Below, piece by piece: positions 42,335 to 51,232 of a stretch of 64,000 nucleotides of DNA. The DNA is from JBBSBL01 sp046330255 (GTDB lineage Bacteria > Actinomycetota > Thermoleophilia > Solirubrobacterales > Solirubrobacteraceae). The notes under the pieces were generated by a model. That model saw nothing but the letters and a program-made list of their open reading frames with translations. It made no database searches and was not told the origin of the DNA. A program made the position numbers and the translations under genes. The DNA is taken from assembly GCA_046330255.1 (NCBI GenBank), contig JAXLTC010000002.1:248001-312000 (forward strand), written 5' to 3'. Numbering within the stretch: position 1 is the first letter of the stretch; each line of letters opens with the position of its first letter.

Positions 42335-42604
42335 GTGCCGGCGCCCCAGCGATACCGCCTTCGCGATCCCTCGAGCGGCCGCGAGATCGTCACCGAGGCC
42401 GAGCCGGGCCGCGTCTACGTAGACCGCGAGTCGGGCCACGAGATGGAGGTCGTGGGCGAGCTCGTGCCGCTGGCGCCATCGGAGTCGAAGCTGCCCTGGG
42501 CGGTCGAGAACCTGCGGTTCTGCGACCACTGCGGCCAGCTCGCCCAGCGCGACCTGAACGATTGCCCGCACTGCGGCCGTCGCATGGCGCCGCTCGGCGC
42601 CTGA
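42335..42604 (+). CDS. small zinc-ribbon protein
   Basis: 89 residues. N-terminal half is a short beta-rich region; the C-terminal half has two CxxC knuckles (FCDHCGQL and DCPHCGRR) 14 residues apart, a typical zinc ribbon. Probably a nucleic-acid or protein-binding module. Function unknown. Followed 10 bases later by the lipoprotein gene on the same strand. Confidence 0.75.
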   Translation: MPAPQRYRLRDPSSGREIVTEAEPGRVYVDRESGHEMEVVGELVPLAPSESKLPWAVENLRFCDHCGQLAQRDLNDCPHCGRRMAPLGA

Positions 42605-42614
42605 GCCCCTCCCC

Positions 42615-43025
42615 GTGTCGCCCGCCACCCGCCGCACAACCGCGATCGTGCTGGCCGCCGTCCTCGGCGTGCTCGTGCTCGCGATGATCCTCGGCTCCTG
42701 CGGCGGAGGCTCGTCCTCTGGCACGGTCTCGACGCCCGACCTGACCGTCCCCACCGACAACAGCGCTCCGGCGTCCACGACGCCGAGCAACACGACGACT
42801 ACCACGACCCCGTCGACGGACTCGGGCTCCGGAGGCAGCACCGACAACTCCGGTGGCGGCGCCGCACCCGACACGGGCGGCGGCGGCGCCTCTCCCGACA
42901 CGGGCGGCGGCGGCGCTACGCCGGACACGGGCGGCGGCGGGTCCGGCGGCGGCGGGGCCGGTGGCGGCGGAGCCGGTGGTGGCGGCGGCGGGTCCGGCGG
43001 CGGCGGCGCGGCCCCGAGCGGTTAG
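42615..43025 (+). CDS. low-complexity Gly/Thr/Ser-rich membrane-anchored or lipoprotein
   Basis: 136 residues. A membrane helix/signal (AIVLAAVLGVLVLAMILGSC) ends at a lipobox-like Cys, then a Thr/Ser/Pro linker and a Gly-rich tail with three units of the type GGGG(A)(x)PDTGGGG, the last running into Gly/Ser repeats. The tail should be disordered. Likely a cell-surface linker or lipoprotein. GTG start. Repeats in DNA reflect codon reuse, not CRISPR. Confidence 0.6.
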   Translation: MSPATRRTTAIVLAAVLGVLVLAMILGSCGGGSSSGTVSTPDLTVPTDNSAPASTTPSNTTTTTTPSTDSGSGGSTDNSGGGAAPDTGGGGASPDTGGGGATPDTGGGGSGGGGAGGGGAGGGGGGSGGGGAAPSG

Positions 43026-43079
43026 CCGGAAGGGGCCGGCGCCGCTCTCGGGCGACCCCGGCCCCGGCGTACGCGGTGC

Positions 43080-43586
43080 TCAGACCACCGCCCCGAGCGC
43101 CGCGCGCAACTCCTCCGACTCGCCCTCGACCCGCCGCTGCACGCCGCGGTCGGCGCCCTGCAACTCCGCGGCGAGCACGTCCGCGAGGTCGTGGGCGCTG
43201 AGGACCACGAGCGCAGCCTCGCCGGACCCGAGCGCCTCGCCGAGGACCTGCAGATCCTCCCGTGACATGCCCTTGCGGAAGTAGGCCATGAGGCCGCCCT
43301 TCGCGGCGTTGAGCGACACGGTCACCGGGATCGCCGCGAACGGGATCAGCACGCCGAGCAGCGCGCCCACCCCCACGCCGCTCACGGTGCCCTCCCGGGT
43401 GCGGCGCTCGCGCTTGCGCACGTGCACCTCGCCCTCGTCGTCCTTGTGGACGAGCGCCACGTCGAAGTGCTCGATGTCGCCTTCGTCGCGGCGGCGCTTC
43501 AGCACCCCGAAGTCCATCCGGGCCCGCCCCGCGGAGGAGTACGCGGCCACGTAGACGAAGCAGCCGCCCTTGTTGTTCGCCGGCAT
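43080..43586 (-). CDS. DUF1269-type membrane-associated protein
   Basis: 168 residues. Begins YVAAYSSAGRARMDFGVLK, then a charged stretch (HFDVALVHKDDEGEVHVRKRERRT), and a Gly-rich hydrophobic hairpin (GVGVGALLGVLIPFAAIP), ending in a helical acidic tail. This arrangement is characteristic of DUF1269 proteins. A GAGGAG ribosome site before the ATG at 43586 decides that start over an upstream ATG at 43616. Lies 26 bases after the metallohydrolase gene, so probably one operon. Confidence 0.75.
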   Translation of the reverse strand: MPANNKGGCFVYVAAYSSAGRARMDFGVLKRRRDEGDIEHFDVALVHKDDEGEVHVRKRERRTREGTVSGVGVGALLGVLIPFAAIPVTVSLNAAKGGLMAYFRKGMSREDLQVLGEALGSGEAALVVLSAHDLADVLAAELQGADRGVQRRVEGESEELRAALGAVV

Positions 43587-43612
43587 GGTCGCTCCTCGCT
43601 CGGCTGGGGCAG

Positions 43613-44518
43613 TCACGCCGCGACCGCGATCGAGGGCTCGGACGCCGACATGACCCGGCCGGCCGGGAGCCGCTCCACCACGCCGGGGTCGTGGGCGGGA
43701 AGCAGCACGATCGGCTCGCTCGCCGCGAGGGCCTTGACCTTGCGCTGGCTCAGGAGCGAGAGCGCCGGGTCGGTCGTGACCCCGTCCACGACGTCGTTGC
43801 GGAGCAGCTCCTCGGAGTAGGTGAGGTCCCCCACGAGGGCGTAGGTCACATCACCCGCCCGGACCAGGTACGCGACCTGGCCTGCCATGTGCCCCGGGAT
43901 CTCGACGGCCAGGATCGAGCCATCGCTCGTCACCGGGGCCGAGCGGGCGAACTCGCCGACCGACCCGCCGGAGAACTGCAGCGGCTGCGGATCGAGCCAG
44001 CGGGGCCAGCTCGACGTGAGCGCCCCGACCATCGTCTTGCGGCGGCGTGAGACGCGGAGGTTCTCCTCGCTCACGCGGACCGGCGTGTGGGGGAAGTGGC
44101 CGAGGCCGCCGGTGTGGTCGTGGTGCATGTGCGTCATGAGCACCGCGGCGACGTCCTGCGCGGCGTCGACGCCGAGTTGCCGAAGCCGGGGCCCGATCTC
44201 CTCCTCCGGCGCGACCTTGATCGACACCATCTTCTGGAAGAACGGATTCCACCGCGGGAGGTAGCCGGACTCGAGCGAGTTGCGCGCGTTGTCGCCGGTG
44301 TCCACGACGAACACGCCCTCGGGGTGCTCCACCACGAAGGCGAAGATCGGCTTCGGGGCCGTCCACTCCGTGTCGCGGAAGATGTCGATCTTGCGGCGCA
44401 TCGGCGACGCGCCGTCGCGCCCCTCCTCCTGCCGCACGTGGCAGGTGGCGGTGCCGGTCTGGACGGCCGTGATCGTGACCTCCCCCGACCCTCCTCTGAT
44501 GATGCTGGGCGTGCTCAT
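43613..44518 (-). CDS. MBL-fold metallo-hydrolase (lactonase-like)
   Basis: 301 residues. Metal-binding HMHHDHTGG, a downstream EIPGHMAGQVAYLV histidine, VGDLTY aspartate and a late LLPAHDPGV histidine fit two-metal MBL hydrolases of the N-acyl-homoserine-lactonase group (AiiA/AttM). Substrate unproven; lactones are a reasonable guess. ATG preceded by GGAGGTAGGAG. Follows the TetR gene on the same strand with a palindrome in between. Confidence 0.85.
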   Translation of the reverse strand: MSTPSIIRGGSGEVTITAVQTGTATCHVRQEEGRDGASPMRRKIDIFRDTEWTAPKPIFAFVVEHPEGVFVVDTGDNARNSLESGYLPRWNPFFQKMVSIKVAPEEEIGPRLRQLGVDAAQDVAAVLMTHMHHDHTGGLGHFPHTPVRVSEENLRVSRRRKTMVGALTSSWPRWLDPQPLQFSGGSVGEFARSAPVTSDGSILAVEIPGHMAGQVAYLVRAGDVTYALVGDLTYSEELLRNDVVDGVTTDPALSLLSQRKVKALAASEPIVLLPAHDPGVVERLPAGRVMSASEPSIAVAA

Positions 44519-44586
44519 CGCTCCTACCTCCGTTGGCCGCTAATACAACAGTACGTTGCGACAGCGTAGGGGAAGCGGCACTCAAA

Positions 44587-44603
44587 CGCAACCTCAAGTT
44601 GCG
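44587..44603. promoter_or_regulatory. palindrome CGCAAC-N5-GTTGCG, candidate TetR operator
   Basis: Perfect 6-bp dyad between the TetR gene and the metallohydrolase gene, with an additional GTTGCG half-site at 44555-44560. Position upstream of the hydrolase ATG makes it a candidate site for the adjacent TetR regulator. Confidence 0.4.
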
Positions 44604-44652
44604 ATTGTGAGAGGGAGGTGCCCCGGGGCGCGCCCCTCCGAGCGGCAGCCGG

Positions 44653-45273
44653 CTACCGGCGAGCGTCGCCGGGGCGCGCCAGGGCGCCCTGCAGCCCGAT
44701 CTCGAGCACCTCGTCGAGGAACGCCTCGTCGAGCGGCTCGTCGGTGAGGAGCAGACGCAGGTACAGCGGGCCCGTGAACGCGGTGAGGATGGTCGCTGGC
44801 GGGACGTCGTCGCGCACCTCACCGCGGGAGACGCCGCGCGCGACGACCTTCTCGCCTGCCGCGAAGCGCGCCCGCCACACCCGTGCGACGACGGCGCCGA
44901 TCGCCGGCGAGCGGGCCGCGTCGGCGACGAGTGACCGGATCAGCCCGCGTGTATCGGGGGCGCTGATCAGCGCCGCGATCGAGCGCAGGAGCAGCGCCAG
45001 GTCCTGGCGTACGTCGCCGCTGTCGGGCGTCGGGACCGCGGCGGCCGCGTCGTCGATCAGCGCCTCGGTGACCAGCTCGTCCAGCGCGGACCAGCGGCGG
45101 TGGACCGTCGTGCGGTGGACGCCGGCGCGCTGCGCGATGCGCGCCGCGCTCATGCCGCCGTATCCGTACTCGGCCAACTCCTCGAGCGCCGCGGCCAACA
45201 CCGCCGCGCGCACGCGCGCGGTTCGGCCGCCGGTGCGCACCGTGCCGGGCCGGGGTGAGGTCGGGGCGCCCAC
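44653..45273 (-). CDS. TetR family transcriptional regulator
   Basis: 206 residues. N-terminal helix-turn-helix at about 25-65 (MSAARIAQRAGVHRTTVHRRW). The C-terminal ligand domain is helical and unlike a named subfamily. It precedes the MBL hydrolase and DUF1269 genes on the same strand and probably represses them, relieved by a small hydrophobic ligand (inference). GTG start, 8 nt from TAGCCT. Confidence 0.9.
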   Translation of the reverse strand: MGAPTSPRPGTVRTGGRTARVRAAVLAAALEELAEYGYGGMSAARIAQRAGVHRTTVHRRWSALDELVTEALIDDAAAAVPTPDSGDVRQDLALLLRSIAALISAPDTRGLIRSLVADAARSPAIGAVVARVWRARFAAGEKVVARGVSRGEVRDDVPPATILTAFTGPLYLRLLLTDEPLDEAFLDEVLEIGLQGALARPGDARR

Positions 45274-45281
45274 GTCGCCCG

Positions 45282-45287
45282 AGGCTA
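45282..45287 (-). promoter_or_regulatory. -10 hexamer TAGCCT, leaderless start
   Basis: Minus-strand TAGCCT is 8 nt from the TetR GTG at 45273. Confidence 0.45.
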
Positions 45288-45360
45288 GCGCTTCACCCAG
45301 TCGCGTTAGCTCGCTTCGGCCGACAGGCGACGGCGCGCCCGCCCCGGGGGGCCCCTCGCG

Positions 45361-46053
45361 TCAGGGCTTCGTCACCGGCGGCGGCTTCGGAAGCGTGATC
45401 AGCGTGGCCGTGTAGGTCGGCAGCGCGGTCGAGTAGAAGCAGCCGAAGGTGCCCTTGGTGCCGGCGCCCAGCAGCGCGCTCTGCGTCCCGAGACCCTCAT
45501 TGCCGCACAGCCCGCGGCTACGGCTGACACGCCACGAGAACTCGGCGCTCTGGTTGACCGCCAGTATCGGCGCCCAGGTCGTGGTCGTGATCGCGACGCC
45601 CTCGCCCTTCTTCACCGCCAGCGTCTTGCCGAGCGGAATCTGCACGGTCTTGCCGAAGTAGGGCTCGAGACGCACCTCGTCGCTCTGGTGGGTGACGGTC
45701 GTCGAGAACTTGGGGCCGTACTTCAGCGTGGTGAGCCGGACTCGCGCCGTTCCGCCGTAGGTGTCCTTGAAGAACTTGTTCTGCTTGCGCGTCGGCTTGC
45801 CGACCCGCACCGTGAACGCGACGATGCGACCGTCCGCGGTCACGGTCATCGGCGCCTTGGCGGCACCGGCGCGGACCGGATAGGCGGTCGTCTTGGTGAT
45901 GGCGCGGCAGTTGGTGTCTCTCGCGGAGCCGATGCAGCTCGGGGCAGGGCTGTTGGCGACCTGCCCGAGCTCGATCACGCGCGCGGAGGCCGGCGCGGCG
46001 GCCAGCGCGGCGAGCGAGAGGACGGCTGTCATGGCGATGGGAATTCGCTTCAT
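45361..46053 (-). CDS. secreted protein of unknown function
   Basis: 230 residues with a signal peptide (MTAVLSLAALAAAPASARV). The mature part is beta-rich with a few cysteines (SCIGSARDTNCRA, LCGNEG, FGCFYST) and many Thr/Val strands. No catalytic motif. ATG at 46053 is chosen; an ATG three codons upstream is possible. Resembles other actinobacterial exported hypotheticals. Confidence 0.65.
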   Translation of the reverse strand: MKRIPIAMTAVLSLAALAAAPASARVIELGQVANSPAPSCIGSARDTNCRAITKTTAYPVRAGAAKAPMTVTADGRIVAFTVRVGKPTRKQNKFFKDTYGGTARVRLTTLKYGPKFSTTVTHQSDEVRLEPYFGKTVQIPLGKTLAVKKGEGVAITTTTWAPILAVNQSAEFSWRVSRSRGLCGNEGLGTQSALLGAGTKGTFGCFYSTALPTYTATLITLPKPPPVTKP

Positions 46054-46122
46054 GCCCCCCATTGAACATGAGATGGCGGCCGGAGGACCCCGGTTGCCGC
46101 GCGCTATGTTGCGCCGCGCACT

Positions 46123-47112
46123 ATGTCGGCGATCGACGCGAGGGGTCTCGAGCGGGAGTTCAAGGGCGGCCTGAAGGCCGTCGACGGCATCGATCTCGAG
46201 GTCGCCGAAGGCGAGTGCTACGGCTTCCTGGGGCCCAACGGCGCGGGCAAGACGACCACGGTCCGGATGCTCGTGACGCTGCTGCGGCCGACCGGCGGTG
46301 TGGCGCACGTCGCCGGTCACGACGTGGCCCGCGAGCCGGCCGCGGTGCGCCGCCTGATCGGCGTCGCGCTGCAGGAGGCCGCGCTGGACCCGCTGATGAC
46401 CGGGCACGAGCTGATGGTGCTCCAGGGCAAGCTGCACGGGATGGCCACCGCCGCCGCGGAGGAGCGCGGCATGGCGCTGATCGAGCGCGTGGGGCTCGCC
46501 AGCGCCGCCGAGCGGCGGATCGGCACCTACTCGGGCGGGATGCGGCGGCGGCTGGACCTCGCGATGGCGCTCGTCCACGACCCGCCGGTCCTGTTCCTGG
46601 ACGAGCCGACCACGGGGCTCGACCCGGTGTCCCGCCTCACGCTCTGGGAGGAGGTCGCCCGGCTCAAGGACGAGGGGACGACCGTGTTCCTGACCACCCA
46701 GTACCTCGAGGAGGCCGACCGGCTCGCCGACCGCGTGGGGATCATCTCCGACGGGCGGATAGTCGCGGAGGGGACGCCCGGGGCGCTCAAGGCCCAGGTC
46801 GGGAGCCCCCACCTGGAGGTCACGCTCGCCGACGGCGCCGACCCGCGCGCGGCGGAGGCCGTGCTGGCCCGCTTCGGAGCGCTGATGCCGTGCGGGCAGG
46901 ATCGCGACCTCGCGGTCAGGCTCGCGGAGGGAGCGAGCGGCGTCGCGCCCGTGGTCCGCGCGCTCGACGACGGCGGGTTCGAGGTCGCCTCGCTCGAGCT
47001 CGTCCACCCAACGCTCGACGACGTGTTCGTCGAGAAGACGGGCCGCCGGCTGGAGGGCGCCGGCGAGCAGGCCGCCGGCGCGAGCGCCGAGCCGAGCCCC
47101 GAGCCCGCGTGA
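46123..47112 (+). CDS. DrrA-type ABC transporter ATP-binding protein
   Basis: 329 residues. Walker A GPNGAGKTTT, Q-loop LQEAALDPLMT, signature YSGGMRRRLDLA, Walker B VLFLDEPTTGLD and the H-loop position (LTTQYL, Gln in place of His as in DrrA). A C-terminal domain of about 90 residues is typical of daunorubicin/lipid exporters. Overlaps the first permease gene by 4 bases. Probably exports a hydrophobic compound. TATGTT lies 12 nt before the ATG. Confidence 0.93.
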   Translation: MSAIDARGLEREFKGGLKAVDGIDLEVAEGECYGFLGPNGAGKTTTVRMLVTLLRPTGGVAHVAGHDVAREPAAVRRLIGVALQEAALDPLMTGHELMVLQGKLHGMATAAAEERGMALIERVGLASAAERRIGTYSGGMRRRLDLAMALVHDPPVLFLDEPTTGLDPVSRLTLWEEVARLKDEGTTVFLTTQYLEEADRLADRVGIISDGRIVAEGTPGALKAQVGSPHLEVTLADGADPRAAEAVLARFGALMPCGQDRDLAVRLAEGASGVAPVVRALDDGGFEVASLELVHPTLDDVFVEKTGRRLEGAGEQAAGASAEPSPEPA

Positions 47113-47876
47113 GCGCCGTCGTACTCGCGCTCGCGGGCCGGGCGCTGCGCAACTCGCTGCGCCGCCCGCAGCTGCTCGCCCCGCTCGTCGTCTTCCCGAC
47201 GCTGCTGCTGGCCGTGAACACCGGGGGGCTGAGCCACGCGACCAGCCTGCCCGGCTTCCCGCCGGTGCAGAGCTTCTTCGCCTTCCAGATCCCGGCCGCG
47301 ATGACCCAGTCGCTGCTGCTCGGCGGCGTCGCCGCGGGGATCGCGACCGCGCTGGAGATGGAGCTGGGCTTCTTCGACCGCCTCGCGGCCTCGCCGATCC
47401 CGCGCTCGGCGATCGTGCTCGGCCGCCTGCTCGCCGGCGCCGGCATCGCGTGCCTGCAGGTCGCCTGGTTCCTGGCGCTCGGGCTCGCGTTCGGCGTGCA
47501 CGTCGAGGGCGGGGCGCTCGGCGTGCTGCTGGTGTTCCTGATCGGCGCGGTCGCCGGCACGGGCTTCACTGCGATCGGCGTGACGCTCGCGGTCAGCGCG
47601 GGCAACGCGTCGATCGTGCAGGGGATCTTCCCGCTGGTGTTCGTGATCCTGTTCCTGTCCTCGGCGTTCTTCCCGCGGAACCTCATGACCTCGCCGGCGA
47701 GCGAGATCGCCCGCTTCAACCCGCTCTCCTACATCGCGAACGGCCTGCGCGAGCCGATCGTCTCGTCCGTCTCGGCCGGCCCGGTGCTGGAGGGGCTCGC
47801 GGCGGCGGCCGGGATCGCGCTCGTCTTCGGCGCGCTCAGCGTCCGCACGCTGACCGGGAAGCTGCGCGACGCATGA
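47109..47876 (+). CDS. ABC-2 type permease (first of two)
   Basis: 255 residues with six hydrophobic segments. The ABC-2 family signature appears as FNPLSYIANGLREPI near the C-terminus, and FFDRLAASPIPRSAIVLGR before the second half. It pairs with the second permease to form the channel driven by the ATPase. GTG start overlapping the ATPase stop. Confidence 0.9.
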   Translation: MSAVVLALAGRALRNSLRRPQLLAPLVVFPTLLLAVNTGGLSHATSLPGFPPVQSFFAFQIPAAMTQSLLLGGVAAGIATALEMELGFFDRLAASPIPRSAIVLGRLLAGAGIACLQVAWFLALGLAFGVHVEGGALGVLLVFLIGAVAGTGFTAIGVTLAVSAGNASIVQGIFPLVFVILFLSSAFFPRNLMTSPASEIARFNPLSYIANGLREPIVSSVSAGPVLEGLAAAAGIALVFGALSVRTLTGKLRDA

Positions 47877-48640
47877 GGGGCCGCGTCCGGGTGATCGCGG
47901 CGCTGGTGCGGCGCGCGGTCAACGAGATCGCCCGCGTACCGGCGGCGGCGATCCCGGGCGTGCTGGCGCCGACGATCTTCATGCTGGGCCTGGCGGCCGT
48001 GTTCTCGAAGGTGACCGAGCTGCGCGGGTTCGGATCGACCGACACCTACCTCTCGTTCATCCTGCCCGTCGGCTTCCTGCAGGGCGCCGGGTTCACCGGC
48101 GCGGCGACCGGCGTGAACCTCGCGCGCGACATCGAGCAGGGCTGGTTCGACCGCCTGCTGCTCGCGCCGGCGCCGCGGCCGCTGCTGCTCTCGGGGATCG
48201 TCGCTTCGGCGGCGCTGCGCTCGCTGGTGCCGGCGACGTTCCTGCTCTGCGTCGGCCTGGCGTTCGGGGCCCACTTCCCGGGCTTCGCCCACCTGGCGCT
48301 GTGCGCGGTGCTGGTGATGGCGCTCGCGGCGAGCGCCGCGTGCTGGGGGACGATCGTCGCGCTGCGCTTCCGCACCCAGCAGGCGGCACCGCTGATGCAG
48401 GTGGGCGCGTTCGTCGCCGTGCTGTTCACGACCGCCTACGCGCCGGCGGCCCTGCTCTCGCCGTGGATGCGCGCGATCGCGGACGTCAACCCCGTGACCA
48501 AGGTGCTCGACGGCGTGCGCCAGGGATTCATCGGCCCGGTGACCTGGGCGATCACCTGGCCGGCTCTGGTGGCCGCCACCGCGATCCTGCTCGTGCTCGG
48601 CGCGCTCGCCGTACGCGGGATGCGGCGCACGGGGAGCTGA
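47873..48640 (+). CDS. ABC-2 type permease (second of two)
   Basis: 255 residues, same length and six-helix plan as the previous gene, with WFDRLLLAPAPRPLLLSG and VNPVTKVLDGVRQGF matching its homologous positions. The pair is paralogous. The ATG overlaps the preceding stop (ATGA), completing a three-gene exporter operon. Confidence 0.9.
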   Translation: MRGRVRVIAALVRRAVNEIARVPAAAIPGVLAPTIFMLGLAAVFSKVTELRGFGSTDTYLSFILPVGFLQGAGFTGAATGVNLARDIEQGWFDRLLLAPAPRPLLLSGIVASAALRSLVPATFLLCVGLAFGAHFPGFAHLALCAVLVMALAASAACWGTIVALRFRTQQAAPLMQVGAFVAVLFTTAYAPAALLSPWMRAIADVNPVTKVLDGVRQGFIGPVTWAITWPALVAATAILLVLGALAVRGMRRTGS

Positions 48641-48655
48641 GTCGCGGAGCGCCGC

Positions 48656-49441
48656 TCAGCGGCCCTGGAACGTCGCGCTGCCGGGACCGGTGTCGAGGAA
48701 GGCGCGCACGGCGTCCCGGAGGTCCTCGGTGTCCCACAGCGCCCCCGCGATCGCGGGGGTCTCCGCGTTCGCGCGGTCCACGCCGCCCTCCAGGTAGGAG
48801 CGCAGGATCGCCTTCGTGGCCGCGTGGGCGCGCGTCGGCCCGGCGGCGAGGGCCGCGGCCAAGTCCCGCGCCGCGGCGTCGAACCCGTCGTCCGGGAGCA
48901 CGCGGTTCACGACCCCCCAGCGCTCGAGCGTCTCCGCCGAGTAGAGGTCGCCGGTCATCACCAGCTCCCGCGCGCGGCCGGTGCCGGCGCGCTCCGCGAG
49001 GCGCTGCGGGCCGCCCATCGCGGGGGTCAGCCCGACCCGCGCCTCCACCAGGCCGAACGCGGCCGACTCGGCGGCGAGGATCAGGTCGCAGGCGAGCGCG
49101 AGCTCGAACGCCCAGGTGAGCGTCAGCGCGTGCGCTGCGAGCAGCGTCGGGCAGGGCAGCGCCTCCACCGCCCGGGCCATGTCCATCAGGTCGGTGAACA
49201 GCGCGGAGGCCTGCTCGGGACCCTCGAGCGCGGCGAAGACGTTCACGTCGACGCCGCCAGTGAACGCGCGGCCCTCCGCGCGGAAGAGCACGGCGCGGGG
49301 GGGCTCGGCCGCCAGCGCCGCCACGGCGGCCTTCAGGCCCTCGCCCAGCGCGGCGTCGAACAGGTTCAGCGGCGGCGAGTCGAACGTGACGACCGCCGGC
49401 CCGCCCGGCTCGCGCTCGAGGCGGACGGGATCGCCGCTCAT
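48656..49441 (-). CDS. enoyl-CoA hydratase family protein
   Basis: 261-residue crotonase. Oxyanion-hole GGVDVNVFAA and the two hydratase glutamates appear present, in WAFELALACDL and VEARVGL, so true hydration of enoyl-CoA is plausible (unlike the copy at 28515). The ATG overlaps the stop of the HIT gene (ATGA), so they are coupled. It faces the ABC operon, 15 bases from its stop. Confidence 0.87.
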   Translation of the reverse strand: MSGDPVRLEREPGGPAVVTFDSPPLNLFDAALGEGLKAAVAALAAEPPRAVLFRAEGRAFTGGVDVNVFAALEGPEQASALFTDLMDMARAVEALPCPTLLAAHALTLTWAFELALACDLILAAESAAFGLVEARVGLTPAMGGPQRLAERAGTGRARELVMTGDLYSAETLERWGVVNRVLPDDGFDAAARDLAAALAAGPTRAHAATKAILRSYLEGGVDRANAETPAIAGALWDTEDLRDAVRAFLDTGPGSATFQGR

Positions 49442-49848
49442 CCGATCAGCTCCCGCGCGGCCGCCGCGATCTCGTCGGGGTCCCCGGGAGCGGGGACCCA
49501 CGGCAGCGAGATCCCGTCGTCGCGGTAGCGGGGGATCACGTGCAGGTGGGTGTGGAACACCGTCTGCCCGGCGGCCGGGCGGCAGGCGTTGAGCACGTTG
49601 ACGCCGTCGGCTCCGAGGCGGTCGAGCGCCCGGCCCACCAGCGCCTGCGCGGAGGCGTTGCACGCCGCGAGGTCCTCGGGCGCGATCTCGGTGACGTCCC
49701 GCGAGTGGGCGCGCGGGATCACGAGCATGTGCCCGCGCGTCGCCGGGTTGATGTCCATGAACGAGAACGTGCGCTCGTCCTGGGCGACGACGGTCGCGGG
49801 CAACTCGCCGGCGAGGATCCTGCAGAAGATGCAGTCGGGCTCGGGCAT
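49438..49848 (-). CDS. HIT family nucleotide-binding protein
   Basis: 136 residues. Catalytic HTHLHVIPR motif near the C-terminus, and IFCRILAGELPA with zinc-type cysteines at the N-terminus. Hint-like members hydrolyse nucleoside phosphoramidates or bis-nucleotides. Coupled to an enoyl-CoA hydratase by a 4-base overlap. TAGGCT lies 10 nt before the ATG. Confidence 0.92.
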   Translation of the reverse strand: MPEPDCIFCRILAGELPATVVAQDERTFSFMDINPATRGHMLVIPRAHSRDVTEIAPEDLAACNASAQALVGRALDRLGADGVNVLNACRPAAGQTVFHTHLHVIPRYRDDGISLPWVPAPGDPDEIAAAARELIG

Positions 49849-49858
49849 CGCGGCGGCA

Positions 49859-49864
49859 AGCCTA
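49859..49864 (-). promoter_or_regulatory. -10 hexamer TAGGCT for the HIT gene
   Basis: Minus-strand TAGGCT, 10 nt upstream of the ATG at 49848, without a ribosome binding site. Confidence 0.4.
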
Positions 49865-50025
49865 CCGAGGCACCCCGGAGCGACTCGTCTCCGACCGAGC
49901 CTGGCCTGCGGTCGCAGGACGACCGACACTCAGGATCAGTGCTTGGCCGCGGGCCGGACCGTCGCCGGCTGCCGGCCGCCCTTCCCTCGCTGACGCGTTC
50001 CGCGCCGTCATCCAGGCCGCCCCGC

Positions 50026-50031
50026 TACGGT
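50026..50031 (+). promoter_or_regulatory. -10 hexamer TACGGT, leaderless start
   Basis: TACGGT is 8 nt before the GTG of the M28 peptidase gene at 50040. Confidence 0.4.
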
Positions 50032-50039
50032 GCGCCGGC

Positions 50040-51227
50040 GTGCCCGTCCGCCCCGACACGCTGCGCTCGGTCGTCGAGCGCCTCGCCCAGATCGAGCGCC
50101 CCTCCGCCTCCGAGGGGGAGCGCGAGGCCGCCGAGTGGATCGCGGCCGCCCTGCGCGAGCGCGGCTGCGAGGCGCGCGTCGAGGCCGAGCGCGCGCACGG
50201 CACCTACTGGTGGCCGCTGGGAATACCTGCGGCAGCGGCGGTGGCGGGCGGCTTCGCGGCGCGTCGCGGCGGCGGCGCGGGCCGCCTGCTCGGCGCCGTG
50301 CTCGGCGCCGCGGGGGCATGGGCGGTCTGGGACGACATCGGCTCCGGCGCCTTCCGCTGGCGGCGGCGACTGCCCTCGCGCACGACCTGGAACGTGGTGG
50401 CGGAGGCGGGCGACCGTGGCGCCGAGCGGACCCTGGTGATCGTCGCCCACCACGACGCGGCCCACTCGGGCCTCCTCTTCCACCCCGGCGTGCTGCCCAT
50501 GATCGCGCGCGTCGCGCCCGCCCTGCTCGAGCGTTCCGAGACCTCCCCGCCGCTGATGGCGCCCGTGCTCGCCGGGCCCGCCCTGGTCGCGGCCGGAGCG
50601 ACCCTGGGCCGCGCGGGCCTGCTGCGCGCCGGCGCGCTGCTGGGGCTGGGCAGCATCGCGGTGTTCGCGGATGTCGGCGCGCGCGGCGTCGTTCCGGGCG
50701 CCAACGACAACCTCACCGGCGTCGCCGTCCTCGTCGGCCTCGCCGAGGCGCTGCGCGAGGAGCCGGTGAGCGGCCTGCGCGTGCTGCTCGTCTCCACGGG
50801 GTCCGAGGAGTCGTTCATGGAGGGGATGGACGCCTTCGCCCGGCGCCACCTCGACGCCATGCCGCGCGCCTCGACCACCGTGCTGTGCGTGGACACGGTC
50901 GGCTCCCCCCAGCTTGTGATGATCGAGGGCGAGGGGATGCTGGTGATGCGCGACTACCCGGAGGAGGTCCGGGACATGGTCGCCGAGGCCGCGCGCGACG
51001 CGGGCGTACCGCTGCGCCGCGGCCTGCGGCTGCGCAACGCCACCGACGGCGTGATCGCGCTGCGCCGCGGGTTCCCGTGCGCCTCGATCGGATCGGTGAA
51101 CCGGTTCAAGGCGCCGGCGAACTACCACTGGCCGACCGACACGCCGCCCAACGTCCACTACGAGACGGTCGGCCATGCGGCAGCGCTTGCAGAGGCGCTC
51201 GTGCGCCGCATGGCCGCCACCGGCTGA
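50040..51227 (+). CDS. M28-type zinc aminopeptidase-like membrane protein
   Basis: 395 residues. Zinc-site motifs follow the M28 order: IVAHHDAAHSG, GANDNLTG, STGSEES, CVDTVG and the late NYHWPTDTP. Two hydrophobic stretches (about 62-85 and 170-205) interrupt the domain, suggesting membrane association. It would cleave amino-terminal residues or act as a related amidohydrolase; substrate unknown. Faces the CCA gene, 5 bases from its stop. Confidence 0.85.
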   Translation: MPVRPDTLRSVVERLAQIERPSASEGEREAAEWIAAALRERGCEARVEAERAHGTYWWPLGIPAAAAVAGGFAARRGGGAGRLLGAVLGAAGAWAVWDDIGSGAFRWRRRLPSRTTWNVVAEAGDRGAERTLVIVAHHDAAHSGLLFHPGVLPMIARVAPALLERSETSPPLMAPVLAGPALVAAGATLGRAGLLRAGALLGLGSIAVFADVGARGVVPGANDNLTGVAVLVGLAEALREEPVSGLRVLLVSTGSEESFMEGMDAFARRHLDAMPRASTTVLCVDTVGSPQLVMIEGEGMLVMRDYPEEVRDMVAEAARDAGVPLRRGLRLRNATDGVIALRRGFPCASIGSVNRFKAPANYHWPTDTPPNVHYETVGHAAALAEALVRRMAATG

Positions 51228-51232
51228 GCGGC

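Noticed and set aside
42839..43025. Possible tandem repeat or CRISPR-like array in the Gly-rich region.
   Set aside because: The units are coding repeats of the PDTGGGG type with no constant spacers and lie within an in-frame secreted-protein gene.
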